Source of the DNA: Populus alba
Lineage: Eukaryota; Streptophyta; Magnoliopsida; Malpighiales; Salicaceae
Assembly (NCBI RefSeq): GCF_005239225.2
Contig: NC_133295.1
Location: 2,356,001 to 2,420,000, forward strand
Reading direction: 5' to 3'
Length of the DNA: 64,000 nt
The position numbers and the translations under genes are program-made. The notes beneath the pieces were generated by a model. The model ran no database searches. It saw only the letters and a program-made list of their open reading frames with translations, and had not been told where the DNA came from. Positions 47,335 through 59,389 of the stretch are shown in pieces. Position 1 is the first letter of the stretch; each line of letters opens with the position of its first letter.

Positions 47335-47545
47335 TTTTGAAAGTCTGTTTCAAGATAAGGTAGAAATTACTTTTCAAAATATTTTTTGTTTGAAAATATA
47401 TCAAAATAATATATTTTTTATTTTTTAAAATTTATTTTTCACATCTACATATCAAAATAATCTAAAAATATAAAAAAATAAAGCTAAAAAAATTCAAAAT
47501 TTTTCATTTTTTTTAAATATAGTTAAAACACTGCCACGAAAAATT
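47335..47545 (+). mobile_element. MITE-like AT-rich element, copy o
   Basis: 'GTTTGAAAATATATCAAAAT' left core, 'CATCTACATATCAAAATAAT' centre, A-rich right arm. It abuts the Harbinger-like element. Confidence 0.6.
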
Positions 47546-49614
47546 AAACATGAAATGTTTGCAAATATATATGTGCAACTGTGAGAACCAACAAAATTTA
47601 GTACATCACTAGTTATATGCCCCGCGCGATGCCGCGGGTCAATTATTTTTTGCATTTTAAAAATAGTCAAGATTTAAAAGTATTAGGTTTTTTTATAAAG
47701 TTATACCCAAAAGTCTCAGTTTTGGTTGCATCGCCTGATTCAAGAGTAATGTTTATAATATTAATAATAACATTAAACTTGGGTTAACCCTTAGCATAAA
47801 AGTGTCTGGACTGCAATACCAGATCCAATAGCATTGGACGTGGGTCTGGCTGCAAAGTCGTGTCATAAAAATGTGATAATTAAATAGATTAGTTAAAAAA
47901 AAAAAACCAACATGAAGAAAAAAGCTAATGAAAAAAAAGAAAAAAAATATGAATTAATTAGTTTAACCTTTCAAATTAGGTTAACCCGTCATACCTTGAA
48001 TTCGCATCATGAAAGTTTGGTAATTAAAAAAAAAAATTAATGGGTTAACCCAGAATTAACTGGGCTAACTCGTCAAACCCGGAATCCGTGTAATGAAAGT
48101 TTGATAACTAAATAGAAAAAATTTAACATTAACAATTTAAATTAAACGAAAAAAAATTAATTAAAAAAAACAAAAGGCATTAGCCTTTTCACTATGGACT
48201 GCACTGTGCAGTCCACAGTCAAAGACATAAAAAAAAAACTAAAGGCATCAGCCAAAAACCACTTAGAAAAAAAATTTAAATTAATAAACTAAATTAATTC
48301 AAAAAAATTAATTCAAAAGAAAAAATAAAAGAAAAAAAATCTAAGAAGAAAAAAATACTAAATAGAAAAAAATTTAACATTAACAAACTAAACGAAATGG
48401 AAAAAATAATTAAAAAAAAAAATTCAGGTTAACTCGTCAAACCAAGTTAACCCGTTAAACCCCGGATCCGTGTCATGAATGTCTGGTAACTAAATAAAAA
48501 AAAATGAACATTAACAAACTAAACTAAACAAAAAAATTAATTAAAAAGAAAAAAAAATCTGGGTTAACTCGTCAAACCATGCTAACCCGTTAAACCCAGG
48601 ATTTGTGTCATGAAAGTCTGATAACTAAATAAAAAAAAAAATTAACATTAACAAACTAAATTAAAAAAAAACATTTATGAAAATAATAATAATAAAAATT
48701 AATGGGTTAACCCATAATTAACTGGGTTCACCCATGAAACCAGGTTAACCCGTGAAACTCGGGATATGTGTCATGAAAGCCTAATAACTAAATAAAAAGA
48801 AATTTAACATTAACATTAACAAACTAAACTAAACGAAAAAAATTAATTAAAAAGAATAAAAAGCAAAAAAAAAAAAATCTATTTTAACTTGTCAAACCAA
48901 GTTAACCCTTTAAATCCGGTAAACGTGTCATGAAAATCTGACAACTAAATAAAAAAATTAAACATTAATAAACTAAATTAAACAAAAAAATTTTGTTAAA
49001 AAAAAAAAATGGAAGAAGCCAAAAAAAAATCCCAAAAAACATAAAAAAAAACAGCTAAAAAAGCTAAGACAACTTAAAAAATAAAACGCCTAAGAAATCA
49101 GTGTTTTATTGTGGAAATGAAAAAATTAATTAAAAAAAAACCAAAAAAAAAATATGAGTTAACCCATTAAACCTGGAATGCGTGTTATAAAAGTTTGAGA
49201 TAGAAAAAAAATTTAACATTAATAAAAAATTTTATTTTTTAAAAAAAGAAAAATAAAAGCAAAAGGTAAAAAAAATATATGAATTAATTGGGTTAACCAT
49301 CAAACCAAGTTAACTCGTCAAACCAGGGATTCGCATCATGAAAGTTTGATAGCTGCATAGAAAAAAAAATTGACGGGTTAACCCATAATTAATTTGGTTA
49401 ACCTATGAAACCAGAAAAAAAAAATTTGGGTTAACCCGTTAAACTCGGAATACGTGTTATAAAAGTTTGAGATACAAAAAAATTTAACATTAACAATTTT
49501 TTTAAAAAAATATCCATTAAACAAAAACAAAGAAAAAAAAAACAAAAGGAAAAAAGTAAAAAAAAAAAACGAAAAAAAAATAGCTCAATTAAAAAAAAAA
49601 AATGAAAAAAAAGA

Positions 49615-49617
<3 letters not shown>

Positions 49618-49652
<35 letters not shown>
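49618..49652. repeat. Poly-A tract of about 35 bases
   Basis: Longest homopolymer in the window, just inside the element 1 5' end. Confidence 0.9.
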
Positions 49653-49653
<1 letters not shown>

Positions 49654-49669
49654 GTGAAACAGCAGGATT

Positions 49670-49707
49670 AGTGTTTTACTGTGGACTGCAGTCCACAGTA
49701 AAACACT
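49670..49707. repeat. Perfect 38-bp palindrome at the Helitron-like 5' end
   Basis: Centred on CTGCAG (49686-49691), with 19-bp arms and no loop. Its outer end lies one base inside the inferred TC terminus of element 1. Confidence 0.97.
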
Positions 49708-49715
49708 GATCTGTT

Positions 49716-50609
49716 TTAGTTATATGCCCCGCGTGATGCCGCGGGTCAATTATTTTTTGTATTTCAAAAAAAGTTAAGATCTAAAAATATTAGTTTTTTT
49801 GTAAAGTTATACCCAAGAGTCCTAGTTTTGGTTGCAACGCCTGATCCAAGAGTAATATTTATAATATTAATAATAACATTAAACTTAGGTTAACCCTTAG
49901 CATAAAAAGTGTTTGGACTGCAATACCAGACCCAATAGCATTAGACGTGTGTCTGACTGTAAGGTCGTGTCATAAAAATGTGATAATTAAATAGATTAGT
50001 TAAAAAGAAAAAAACAAAGAAAAAAAACCAACAGGAAGAAAAAAACTAATGAAGAAAAAGGAAAAAAATATGAATTAATTGGGTTAACCCGTCATATCTT
50101 GAATTCACATCGTGAAAGTTTGATAATTAAAAATGAACAAACAAATTAATGGGTTAACCTAGAATTAACTGAGCTAATTCGTTAAACCAGGTTGACCTGT
50201 CAAACCCGGAATCCGTGTCATAAAAGTTTGATAACTGAATTAATTGGGTTAACCCTTCAAACCAGGTTAACTTGTCAAACATGGGATTGACGTCATGAAA
50301 GTTTGATAATTAAATAGGAAAAATAATGATGGGTTAACCCAGAATTAACTGGGTTAACCCGTCAAGCCCGAGATACGTGTCATGAAAGTCTAATAATTAA
50401 ATAGAAATAAATTTAATATTAACAAACTAAACTAAACAAAAAAAAAACTAATTAAAAAGAAAAAAAGAAAAAAAATTATAAGTTAACTCGTCAAACCCGG
50501 GATTCATGTCATAAATTTGATAACTAAATAAAAAAAATAATATTAACAAACTAAATTAAACAAAAAAAATCATGAAAAGAAAAAAACACAAAAAAAACCC
50601 ATAAAGGCA

Positions 50610-50651
<42 letters not shown>

Positions 50652-50749
50652 GAATAAATAAATAAAAACATGAAAAAAAATAAAAATATATATATATAGC
50701 TCAGCGTTTCACTGTGGACTGCATTATGCAATGCACAGTGCAACACAGA
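49716..50749 (-). mobile_element. Helitron-like element 2 (minus strand, 1.0 kb), head-to-tail with element 1
   Basis: Its 3' end repeats that of element 1 with one change in the hairpin (GCATCA for GCATCG), ending CTAA at 49719-49716. From the terminus inward at least 250 bp match element 1 ('AGTCCTAGTTTTGGTTGCA', 'AACATTAAACTTAGG', 'GTCGTGTCATAAAAATGTGA'). The 5' end is judged to be TCTGTGTTGCACTGTG at 50749 by alignment with element 1. The A and T expected outside a Helitron are absent here, so its borders are less certain. Only 6 bp separate the two elements. Confidence 0.5.
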
Positions 50750-51070
50750 GGAATTTTAGTATATGTTATAATAAATACAATCTAGTTTTTCATAATATTA
50801 AGAAAATAAAAAATATTTTTATTTTCTTTAAATTAATAAAAATTTATGTTTTACAAATAAATACAATCTAGTTTTTCTTATATTTAATATTAAGAAAATA
50901 AAAATATTTTTATTTCCTTTAAATTCTTTTTGCATCTTCCATTGTTGTTTCTCGAAAATAAAAACTCATATTTTTAGGAGAAGGTTCAAATGCTAAAGAT
51001 TTAAAGCTATAATGATATATATACACGCATATCATGAATTCCCCTAAATAATTGTTTTTAATATATATAT

Positions 51071-51116
<46 letters not shown>

Positions 51117-51704
51117 CAGCCAGCCCCTCCAAATAGCAATCAATCACACCAATCACATAAACTCACCAAAACTTGAAGCTTCGATCAAGTTGCAAGTGCA
51201 GAAAAGAAAGCCAATAAGTGTATCAAATCACGCGAGAAGAAAGGAGAGAATAAGGAGATTATAACGAAAAATACTGTTTGAATCCACAGTGAATTCACTC
51301 ACATGTTACAGTGTTTTACTGAGCCCTTTTAGTTTTTTTTTAATTTCAATTCTTCAACTCATCATGCACAATAGGGTATCTTGATAATGATTTGCATATG
51401 AAAACCAACCATCAAATTGAATTCTTTTATTTTATTTTACATCAAACATGCTGTTGTGCAAAGTAAACATTCCATGCCAAAGTTGCAAATACTTTCTCTG
51501 TGCTCGTTTCTTCTTCTTCTTCTTCTTGTTTTTTATTTTAAAAAAAATAATAGAATTGGCAACAATGTTTATTTTTTACTATTAACTCGGAGCTAGTTTT
51601 TATAATTTAGAAGATTTTAATTTGGTCAATTATTTTCGAACATATTTGTCCGATATAATCATATAAGAGATTTCATTAATTTTATCATCATTTAAGCATG
51701 TGTT

Positions 51705-51895
51705 TAATAATACATTATACAGTGATTTTATATAAATATTTTTTATTTAAAAATACATTAAAAGTATACTTTTTTTGTTAATATCTACAAATCAAAATTA
51801 TTAAAAATTACATAAAAAACATCAATTTAATATTTTTTTAGTGAAAGTCTTTTTTAAAAAAATATACATTGAAAAACAAGTTGAAATACAAAAAC
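51705..51895 (+). mobile_element. MITE-like AT-rich element, copy p
   Basis: 'TTTAAAAATACATTAAAAGT' left core, 'TATCTACAAATCAAAATTAT' centre; right end near 'AAGTTGAAATAC'. Confidence 0.5.
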
Positions 51896-52104
51896 AAAAG
51901 ATATCCTAAAAGAAGAATTTATTCTATATTGATATGGAAGATGACACCATGATATCATAGAGGAGGAAGAAAAAACTCATTTGGACTACGCAAGGATTTT
52001 CAAAACAGAAATCAAACTTGAGTTCTCTATATACTCTATTCTAATTTCTACATCAAATGTCTGTGAATTATGCCAAAATAGAAAACCAGAAACTTGGATT
52101 TAAA

Positions 52105-52285
52105 GTTTATTTGATAGTGTGTTATATATGGTTTTAAAAGTGTATTTTGCTTGAAAATATATTGAATTTTTTTTATTTTTTTAAATTTATTTTTTAGTAT
52201 CAGCACATCAAAACAACAAAACAATCTAAAAATATTAAAAAATTCAGAAACAAAAATCATTTTAAAAGAAAAGACTTCTATTTTA
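52105..52285 (+). mobile_element. MITE-like AT-rich element, copy q
   Basis: 'AAAAGTGTATTTTGCTTGAA' left arm, 'GTATCAGCACATCAAAACAA' centre, A-rich right arm. Well preserved. Confidence 0.65.
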
Positions 52286-52774
52286 TATTGCTGGACACTT
52301 CAATTACCTTTTTGTCAACGTCAACAGCTGGTTAGAAACCAGCTGCACTTGAAATGAACTTCCTCTCACACACATCAGTGCATTATCACACGAGAGAATC
52401 CAAAAAATGCCTTCTAATTTGGGCCATATAAAGGGAAGGCGACAGGCATCCCCATTTTATACCAAAGCATTTTCCATGGCTACTTCGTCGTCTAGAAAGA
52501 CAAAAGCACTATGAGACAATCCACTCCAGCTGTTTTTTTTGAAAGCCCATCCTTTTCACTTTTGCCAAAACGAATTCCTCCTGTGATTGTATAAAATATT
52601 TTCTTATTATTGAAATAATTACTTTTTATTTGACTTGCTATTAGATTTTCTAATTTTGAGTGACAAAAACATATTTTTCTCGATCTCCAACGACGAGATT
52701 TGCAAATAAACTGCAATGGAGACTCATTTTATTAACAGAAAAATTTATATCCAGTATTTCTCTGGCTAGAACTT

Positions 52775-52775
<1 letters not shown>

Positions 52776-52822
<47 letters not shown>
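52776..52822. repeat. (TA)n microsatellite
   Basis: About 22 uninterrupted AT units. Confidence 0.95.
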
Positions 52823-52825
<3 letters not shown>

Positions 52826-54159
52826 TGTGGCTCTATAACTAATTATCAATAATTATTTTGTATTATTTTGTATTATTAGGCAGAGTCGAAAGTGGGACGG
52901 CAAGTGCTCTTTCTCATAGAGAAAAAGATAATGGGGGCTTAATAAAGTTTAATCGATGCAAAGCTTGCAAGAAATGGACTCCATTCATTCCACCTTCCTC
53001 CATTAACGTTAATTATGGAGCTTTATCATAAACAAAATGTAATTCAAAATCCATCTCAAGTCAAGCGAAAAAATTGAATTAATTTCAAATCACCAAGTCT
53101 GCCTGCCTTATGTCAATTCTCTTGGAATAAATCGTCTCATATTGCATAATTCCGTACCATCTTACCATAAAATAGTGATTGCCACTTTGATGACTCTCTT
53201 AATCCACTTTTAATCATCAAATTAGCACAAATATATTCTTAGCCCGTGAATATTTTCTTATATAGCCTCGGATTTCTCAACAATAAATTAAATTCTTGTT
53301 GAGAAACTCCCATTTTCTCATTTAAATTCTACATGATTTTAAAAAGACATTAGTAAAAAAAAACTTTATTATTTGTCAACAAAGTCCACCAAAGCAAACG
53401 ACGGCCGCCAAGTGTTGGAAAATGGATTCACCACATGTTTTTGCACGATTGGAGCAAACTAGAATTCCATGACAAAGACATCGAGCATGAAGCTAGCCAA
53501 GTGTACCTAATTTAAACGTGTTCTTGAGAGGTTCTATACTTTTGCTCAAAATTTTCTTTTCCTGATATGGGAATTCTAGGTTTTTTTTTTTTTTTTTTTT
53601 TTGAGATGTACTTTTTTTTTTTTTTTTAACCAATCAGGAAGTGTACATTCCTTGCAACTCATTGATCAAGAAAGTGAGAGTACATGCACTTCATCACTCT
53701 CCCTTTTTAAGGCATCATGGGTTGAAATTCTCTTGCATCTTTTCTCCTTTACAGCCCACTCCATATTCCTCTTCTTCTACATTGGAAGGCAACCAATTTG
53801 ACCTCAATCATGAATTACAGAACTACCATTGTGAGAAAGAAGTCTCCAAATTAATGGGTGTTGCTATTTAGAATCTTGCTTTCGCATTGGCCTCTCATAA
53901 AGCAGGCCAAAGTTCGATGAATCGCTATACGCAAGGAAACTTGTTGAATTGTTAAATCTAATTAAGGATGCTAATTAATAGGATATTCCAAGCAATAGGT
54001 CATTGTTAAAGTTAATTTGCCACTAGAAAATATTCTTTATTGTGTAATTTTTAAGAGGGATCCTTTCTACACAATTGCAACATCTATAACTATATTCAAC
54101 ACTAAGCCATCCATGCATTTATTAATCTCTAAATGCATATACACTATATTATTAACCTG

Positions 54160-54720
54160 TCATATTCGCGATCTAGATCATGAAAAGAAAACAACCTAAT
54201 AAAAAAAAAATCAATATTGAAGGACTCATGACCCATTTCATGAGACCGATATAACCTTTTAGAGAAAAAATTTTAAAAAAAATAATTTGATTTAACCAAG
54301 GTTAAAATGTCAAAACTTGTGACTTTAAGCATGAGGTCAGGATAAAAAGTAAATTAAAATAAATTACAAAACTCAATTTTCAACCGATCTAGTGCTAAAT
54401 AATAAAATTATAAAAAACATTCAATTAAAAAAAAGATAAAGAAAAACAACTCAAATAAACTTGAGTTAACCCATTAAGAATTATTCATGGATCACGAGGC
54501 TAAAATAAGATGATAGACAAAGTAAATAAAAAAAATAATAGAGTCTCATTTTCAATCAATCATATATTAAATGATAAAATTGAAAGAAAAGGAGTTAATT
54601 GAAAAAAATAAATTGAGTGAACTAGGATAACATTTCAAACTCGTAATCCATGTTAAAAATATATCATATTAAACTATGAAATTAAAAAAAAATTAATTGA
54701 AAAAAAAACAAAGAAAAAAA
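54160..54720. repeat. Diverged tandem repeat, about 150-bp unit, four copies
   Basis: Units start near 54157, 54298, 54462 and 54612 with variants of 'GAGTTAACCCATT...'. They continue with 'CTCGTAATCCATG' or similar, 'AGTAAATAAAA', 'CTCANTTTTCAA' and an A-rich end. The phrases recall the units in the Helitron-like pair, but the unit differs. Confidence 0.65.
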
Positions 54721-55352
54721 ATAAAACAATATTTAAATGAATACTGATTTGTGACAATAAAACTCCCTCCTAGTTTATAGTTAATAATTGTATTGCAAAT
54801 AATGGATTGATATACTTTTATATTTTGTATTGTCTTGTTTGATCATCTTTCTTAAGTTTTAGAAAAGAAATGTTAAGTAAATTGTCATGGATTTTTTGTA
54901 TGTTAATTGTCTAATATTTCAACTTCTTTTTTTCTTTTAGGACACTCGTTAAAACACTATATATGTTCATTTATTAGACTCCATTTATTTGGATTGGAGA
55001 AAAAAACAATGATATTAATTAAGTGTTATTTTATATATTAATTTTTAAAAATCTATAATAAATTACCCTGCAAAACAGGAAAATGAGACTAGTTGTAAAT
55101 ATTAAATGATTTTCAACAAGTATCTTAAGGTTATGTTTGGTTAAATAGAAATATATTTTATTAAAGAGACGGGGACTAATACATACAAATAAATCGGTTT
55201 ATATAATAATTTTAAAGGGAATTTACACGGTACCTTTTATCTTAATTGTTTTTATTTCGACCAATTAACTGTACAAATATACTTAATCCATTCAAAACTA
55301 TTTATTTTATACTGTAAGGAAAAATAGTGTGCTTATTATACATTACCACAAA

Positions 55353-55393
<41 letters not shown>

Positions 55394-57765
55394 TTGAAAT
55401 TGAGTAAACTTTTTATATCTAGATTTGAAGCCAATCTAAACCCTCAAGAGAAAAAAAAAAAAAAGAAGAAGAAGAAGAAAAATTACGGCCACAAGAGGGA
55501 GGTAGAGTGCGTGCGCCATGCGGTACACCTTGCAGACATGTGGTGTCGGAGAGAGAGATTGATTGATTGGGATTTGAGAACATACCTTTAACAAGTGTCT
55601 AAAAACACACCTTAAACAACGAATACATATATATATATATATATTGGTGCTAAGCATGGCTTGCATGCTTGGATCACATGCATGATGAAACAGCTAGAAC
55701 TCATTTTAGACTCCATTTAATTCGTGCTTGGATGCTAACCATGGCTTGTATGCTTCGCTGTAATTTGAATATTTTTTTAATAAAAAAATAAATAATATTT
55801 TTTTTTAACATTTTTTTTATATAAAAAATATCAAGTATAAATTAAAAATTTTATACATGTATCTAATTAAATAAATCAAGAATTTTTTATATCAACAAAT
55901 GAAAAAAAAATCATTAATAATAACCTAAATATATAAAAATAAAAATGAAAGAGAAGTGATATTAATTGAAAAATTATTTAAAAAAAAGACATGTAAAAAA
56001 AACATGATAATTTTTTAAAAAGCTAAGACTACTATATTAAAAAAGGTAAAACTACCTTCTAGCATGTATAGGAGGGCCATATAGGGCTCAATTTTTTTTA
56101 AAAAATGAAATTAGAATAACAACATGTCATCTGTTTTAATATATTTTTCAATAAAATAAATTAATTGACGTGTTACTTGATTTTGTTAAGATTCTAGTCA
56201 CTATAGTGGTCTAAAAATCATAGCATATTTTTTTTTTCATCTAAAACTCATTTTCAACTTATTTTTTACCTAAAATATTTAGAAAACACATAATGCATCT
56301 TGATAAACCCACTAATAGCCTAAAAAAACCTAAAAACCATCTCAAAATCAAAAATCAATCCAAAATAAAAAAAATTATGAGTTGAAATTTGTTTCTTAAG
56401 TGTTTTTAAAGTACAAAAAAACACTCAAGTTAAACTTTTCTCATCAAATAAAATCATTTGACACAAAAATCGATCATTTTGGTGATTGAAATAATTGCCA
56501 ATAATATTTTTCTCTCTTTATCGCTAGAATTCAATGATCTCTCTATTCTCATTTCTCAAATCAGGAACTAAAAAATAATACAAATAAATTTTTATTTTAA
56601 AAATGAATTAAAAAACATTGTGGGACCAAATAGGTATAATATGTGAAGTTTAAGGACTAAGGTGGATTTTTATAAGAACTTTGAAACCATCATCTAATTG
56701 TAGCATCTTTTCCATTTTAATTCTCCATCTTTTAATTATATTCCTAGTAAACAAATTTCATTCAATTACTCTTTAATTTGGCTAAAAAAAAATAATGCAA
56801 TAACGTCAAATAAAAATTTAAAAATAAAAAATGAGAAAAAATCAAAATATTTAAACAATGAATCCATAATAAAATATCAGAGAGGGAACGTAGAATAAAA
56901 ACACACAGCATTTGGTGTTTTCTATGATATAACATCCATGCTTCCAGGTTTCCAGGTCATTGCTTCTGCAACACTTATTCTTTACTTTATGCTTTAAGTT
57001 TTTAGAAAACGACAAAAGTTAGGTTGACTCTTGAAAAAATAATAATAATAATTAAAATCAAATTGCAGTGAGGAGGAAAAGGCCTCACCACATTGAGAGA
57101 GAATTTGAATAATTTGATCAAATTGGAATGCAGAATCTATCTCCTCTTTCTTTTACAGCTATTATTATTTTATTTCCCATTTCCATTTTTTTTTTTACAG
57201 ATAAAAAAAATTATATTCATTTTAGAAATAAGAATATTATATAACTGGTTGGGAAGGTGGGGACCTATTTTTATTTTTATTTTCTATCATATACTGCAAG
57301 TACATAGATCAAAACAATATATATAAAAAAATCTCACCACATAAACTATTTCTTGGAGTCACCATGCTAGAAACCAAAAGGTCTCAGTCTGCATTACATG
57401 TTGAAGTAATATATAAATTCGCATAATTCTTCTAAATCTATCTTCTTTCTTTTCTTTCTTTTTTTCTTTTTTTTTTATTCATGTGTGATATCCACATTAA
57501 CTTGTCTTACACCTCAACTAATCATAATGAGTTCTGAAATTAATAACTGGGTAAATCTCTAGTAGTCATTAATATTAATAACCATGAACTCAAATCTAAA
57601 ACCATAAAAAAAAAAAAATTTATAATCCTATATTTTTATTATTGGATCACCTACTACTTGATTATAAATCTTTTTTTCTTGAAGTACCGTATTGGTTGAA
57701 AAGGAAGTTAATGTTTAACTAAAGAAATGGAAAATGATATAGGGATACATAGGGAAAAAAAAAAA
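54721..57765. other. AT-rich intergenic DNA, no gene seen
   Basis: Contains (TA)n at about 55357-55389 and 55626-55644, a poly-A/(GAA) tract at 55452-55480, and a near-direct repeat 'CATGGCTTGCATGCTTGG' (about 55656) / 'CATGGCTTGTATGCTTCG' (about 55740). No gene recognised. Confidence 0.5.
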
Positions 57766-57769
57766 AAAA

Positions 57770-58215
57770 AAGGATGAAGCTCCATGGTATAACAAATTAT
57801 ATACATCCATTGTTTGAGAAATGAAAAATTGTTGCTAAAATCATGGAATTAATTGTTTTTCTTATTATAGTCCTTAAAGCTGACCAATTCATCGAGTTTA
57901 CCTGAAATATTGATAACTCATATATATATATATAAAGAAGATGAAACTCCGTGGGGTAACAAATTATATAAAATCATGGAATTAATTGTTCTTTTATCGC
58001 ATCCTATTAAAGATGACCTAAACCATCAGGTTGACATAGATATCCTAGAACTCAAAAAATAAATAGAAAAAAAAAGGGATGAAACTTCATGATATAACAA
58101 ACCATTTATCAATTATTTAAGAAAAGGAAAATTATTGCCAAACTTATGGAATTAATAGTTTTTTAATCATTGCAGTTAAAGTCAACTCGGGCTATAAGTT
58201 GACTAATCAAAATTT
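57770..58215. repeat. Diverged tandem repeat, three units
   Basis: 'GGATGAAGCTCCATGGTATA' (57772) recurs as 'AGATGAAACTCCGTGGGGTA' (about 57939) and 'GGATGAAACTTCATGATATA' (58078). Each is followed by 'ACAAA', 'ATGGAATTAAT(T/A)GTT' and a 'GACC'- or 'GACT'-bearing end. Confidence 0.8.
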
Positions 58216-58424
58216 TTAAAACTAATCAAGATAAGATAAAGTTTTTAGTTGAATGAATTAAATATTAACATGATAAAACTTGATTTATTTAACTAATTTT
58301 TTAATAATTCAGTCAAACTTGATTTAGATGGGCAGAATCAATAAAAAAAACTTGTTTTAATAAAAATATTAACCCAATAAAATGCACTTAATTTTAGGAT
58401 TATATTTAAGAACACAGTACAAGT

Positions 58425-58580
58425 TTATATTCTTAAAAATTTTAAAATATTTAATGATTTTAGATTATTTTAATTTGTTGATGATAAAAATAACTTTTAA
58501 AAAATAAATAAATTTTATTTTTATATATTTTTAAATAAAAAATATTTTAAATCACCTCGCTGTCACAATCTTAAATATGC
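58425..58580 (-). mobile_element. MITE-like AT-rich element, copy r (inverted)
   Basis: 'TTTTAGATTATTTTAATTTG' centre, 'TTTTTATATATTTTTAAATA' right core, end near 'GTCACAATCTTAAATATG'. Confidence 0.55.
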
Positions 58581-59389
58581 CCGCGCCATTTACCCGATCT
58601 CCCAGAAAATCAAATTTTACGACAGTGGTTTAGACGTCGATCTGGCTGGGAGGAGGTACGGAAAGGAGAAAAACTGTGAGTTATCATAACGTCGCTAGTC
58701 TGAGTCCACTCTCCAAAATTAATTTGAGCCCAGAAAAGTCGATGGGATGTCATTTTCCTTCAGCTGCGATGATGTACACAGTACGATCATATGGACATTA
58801 TATATGTCCTCTACTTGCCCTTTTTCTATGCAATGATTATTATACAACTATATAATATAACACTCTCCAAATAATAATATAGTTTTTACATGTAACTTGA
58901 TAGTGACTGTATTAACTTGTTAGGCGCAGAAATATTATGGCTGTACAAACTGAGTGCAGGATGTGGGTTCCTCGTATTAATTATCTTAATTTGTTTTTTT
59001 GCTATTATATTCCAACATTTAATTATATCACCCTTGAACATTTTTAAACAACAACGTTTGAATAATTATGAATAAAGATAATTATGATAAAGATAATTAT
59101 TTATTATTATCCAAGTGGAGCATGAGGCATTACCACATGAAGGGGCCCTTATCATGCTTAGTTGAAATTAATACGGGGATTATGAGGAAAAAAACAATTT
59201 TATTGGGAAATGCACTTTTTTCTTCAAACCTTGAACCATCCTGCCACTGAAGATTTTTTTTTTGCTACACATGTAAATTGTTTTTAATGGAAGGGTGACA
59301 TTGCTTTTAGAGTAGCCTAGATTTACCTTTAATATTTTAATAAAATTTGAGTATCCAGCATTCATTTAAGTATCAAAATAAACTAAAAG
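58581..59389. other. Intergenic; less AT-rich at 58560-58800, no gene recognised
   Basis: The stretch at about 58580-58800 has mixed base composition, but frames are short and no RNA gene is recognised. Confidence 0.45.

Larger units (their letters stand above)
47609..49709 (-). mobile_element. Helitron-like element 1 (minus strand, 2.1 kb)
   Basis: On the minus strand the 3' end is a GC-rich hairpin, CCCGCG-GCATCG-CGCGGG, then 8 bases and CTAG (47612-47609) followed by T. The 5' end is TC (49709-49708) preceded by A. A|TC...hairpin-CTRR|T is the terminal signature of Helitrons, which insert between A and T without target duplication. The body has no Rep/helicase frame; it is made of poly-A tracts and about nine copies of the internal GGGTTAACCC-bearing repeat. 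A palindrome at 48195-48215 resembles the 5' end, so the element may itself be composite. Confidence 0.6.
47985..50530 (-). repeat. Internal repeat array of the Helitron-like pair, about 14 units
   Basis: Each unit has, in plus-strand spelling, 'GGGTTAACCCGTCAAACC', then 'GGGATNCGTGTCATGAAAGT' and 'TGATAACTAAATA', then an A-rich stretch with 'TTAACATTAACAAACTAAA'. The 'GTCATGAAAG'-type motif occurs near 48008, 48088, 48470, 48607, 48768, 48926, 49182, 49333, 49454, 50107, 50216, 50292, 50378 and 50508. Spacing is about 80-380 bp. Confidence 0.85.
50750..54150. other. Intergenic, no gene seen
   Basis: Holds (TA)n runs at about 51060-51112 and 52776-52822, MITE-like copies, and long T runs at 53580-53627. 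The plus-strand frames at 53601-53871 are short and overlap each other; no domain recognised. Confidence 0.5.

Noticed and set aside
47985..50530. Regularly recurring motifs considered as a CRISPR-like or centromeric satellite array.
   Set aside because: Unit spacing is irregular, units are diverged, the context is a plant nuclear genome, and only two element copies are present. Helitron-like termini explain the block better.
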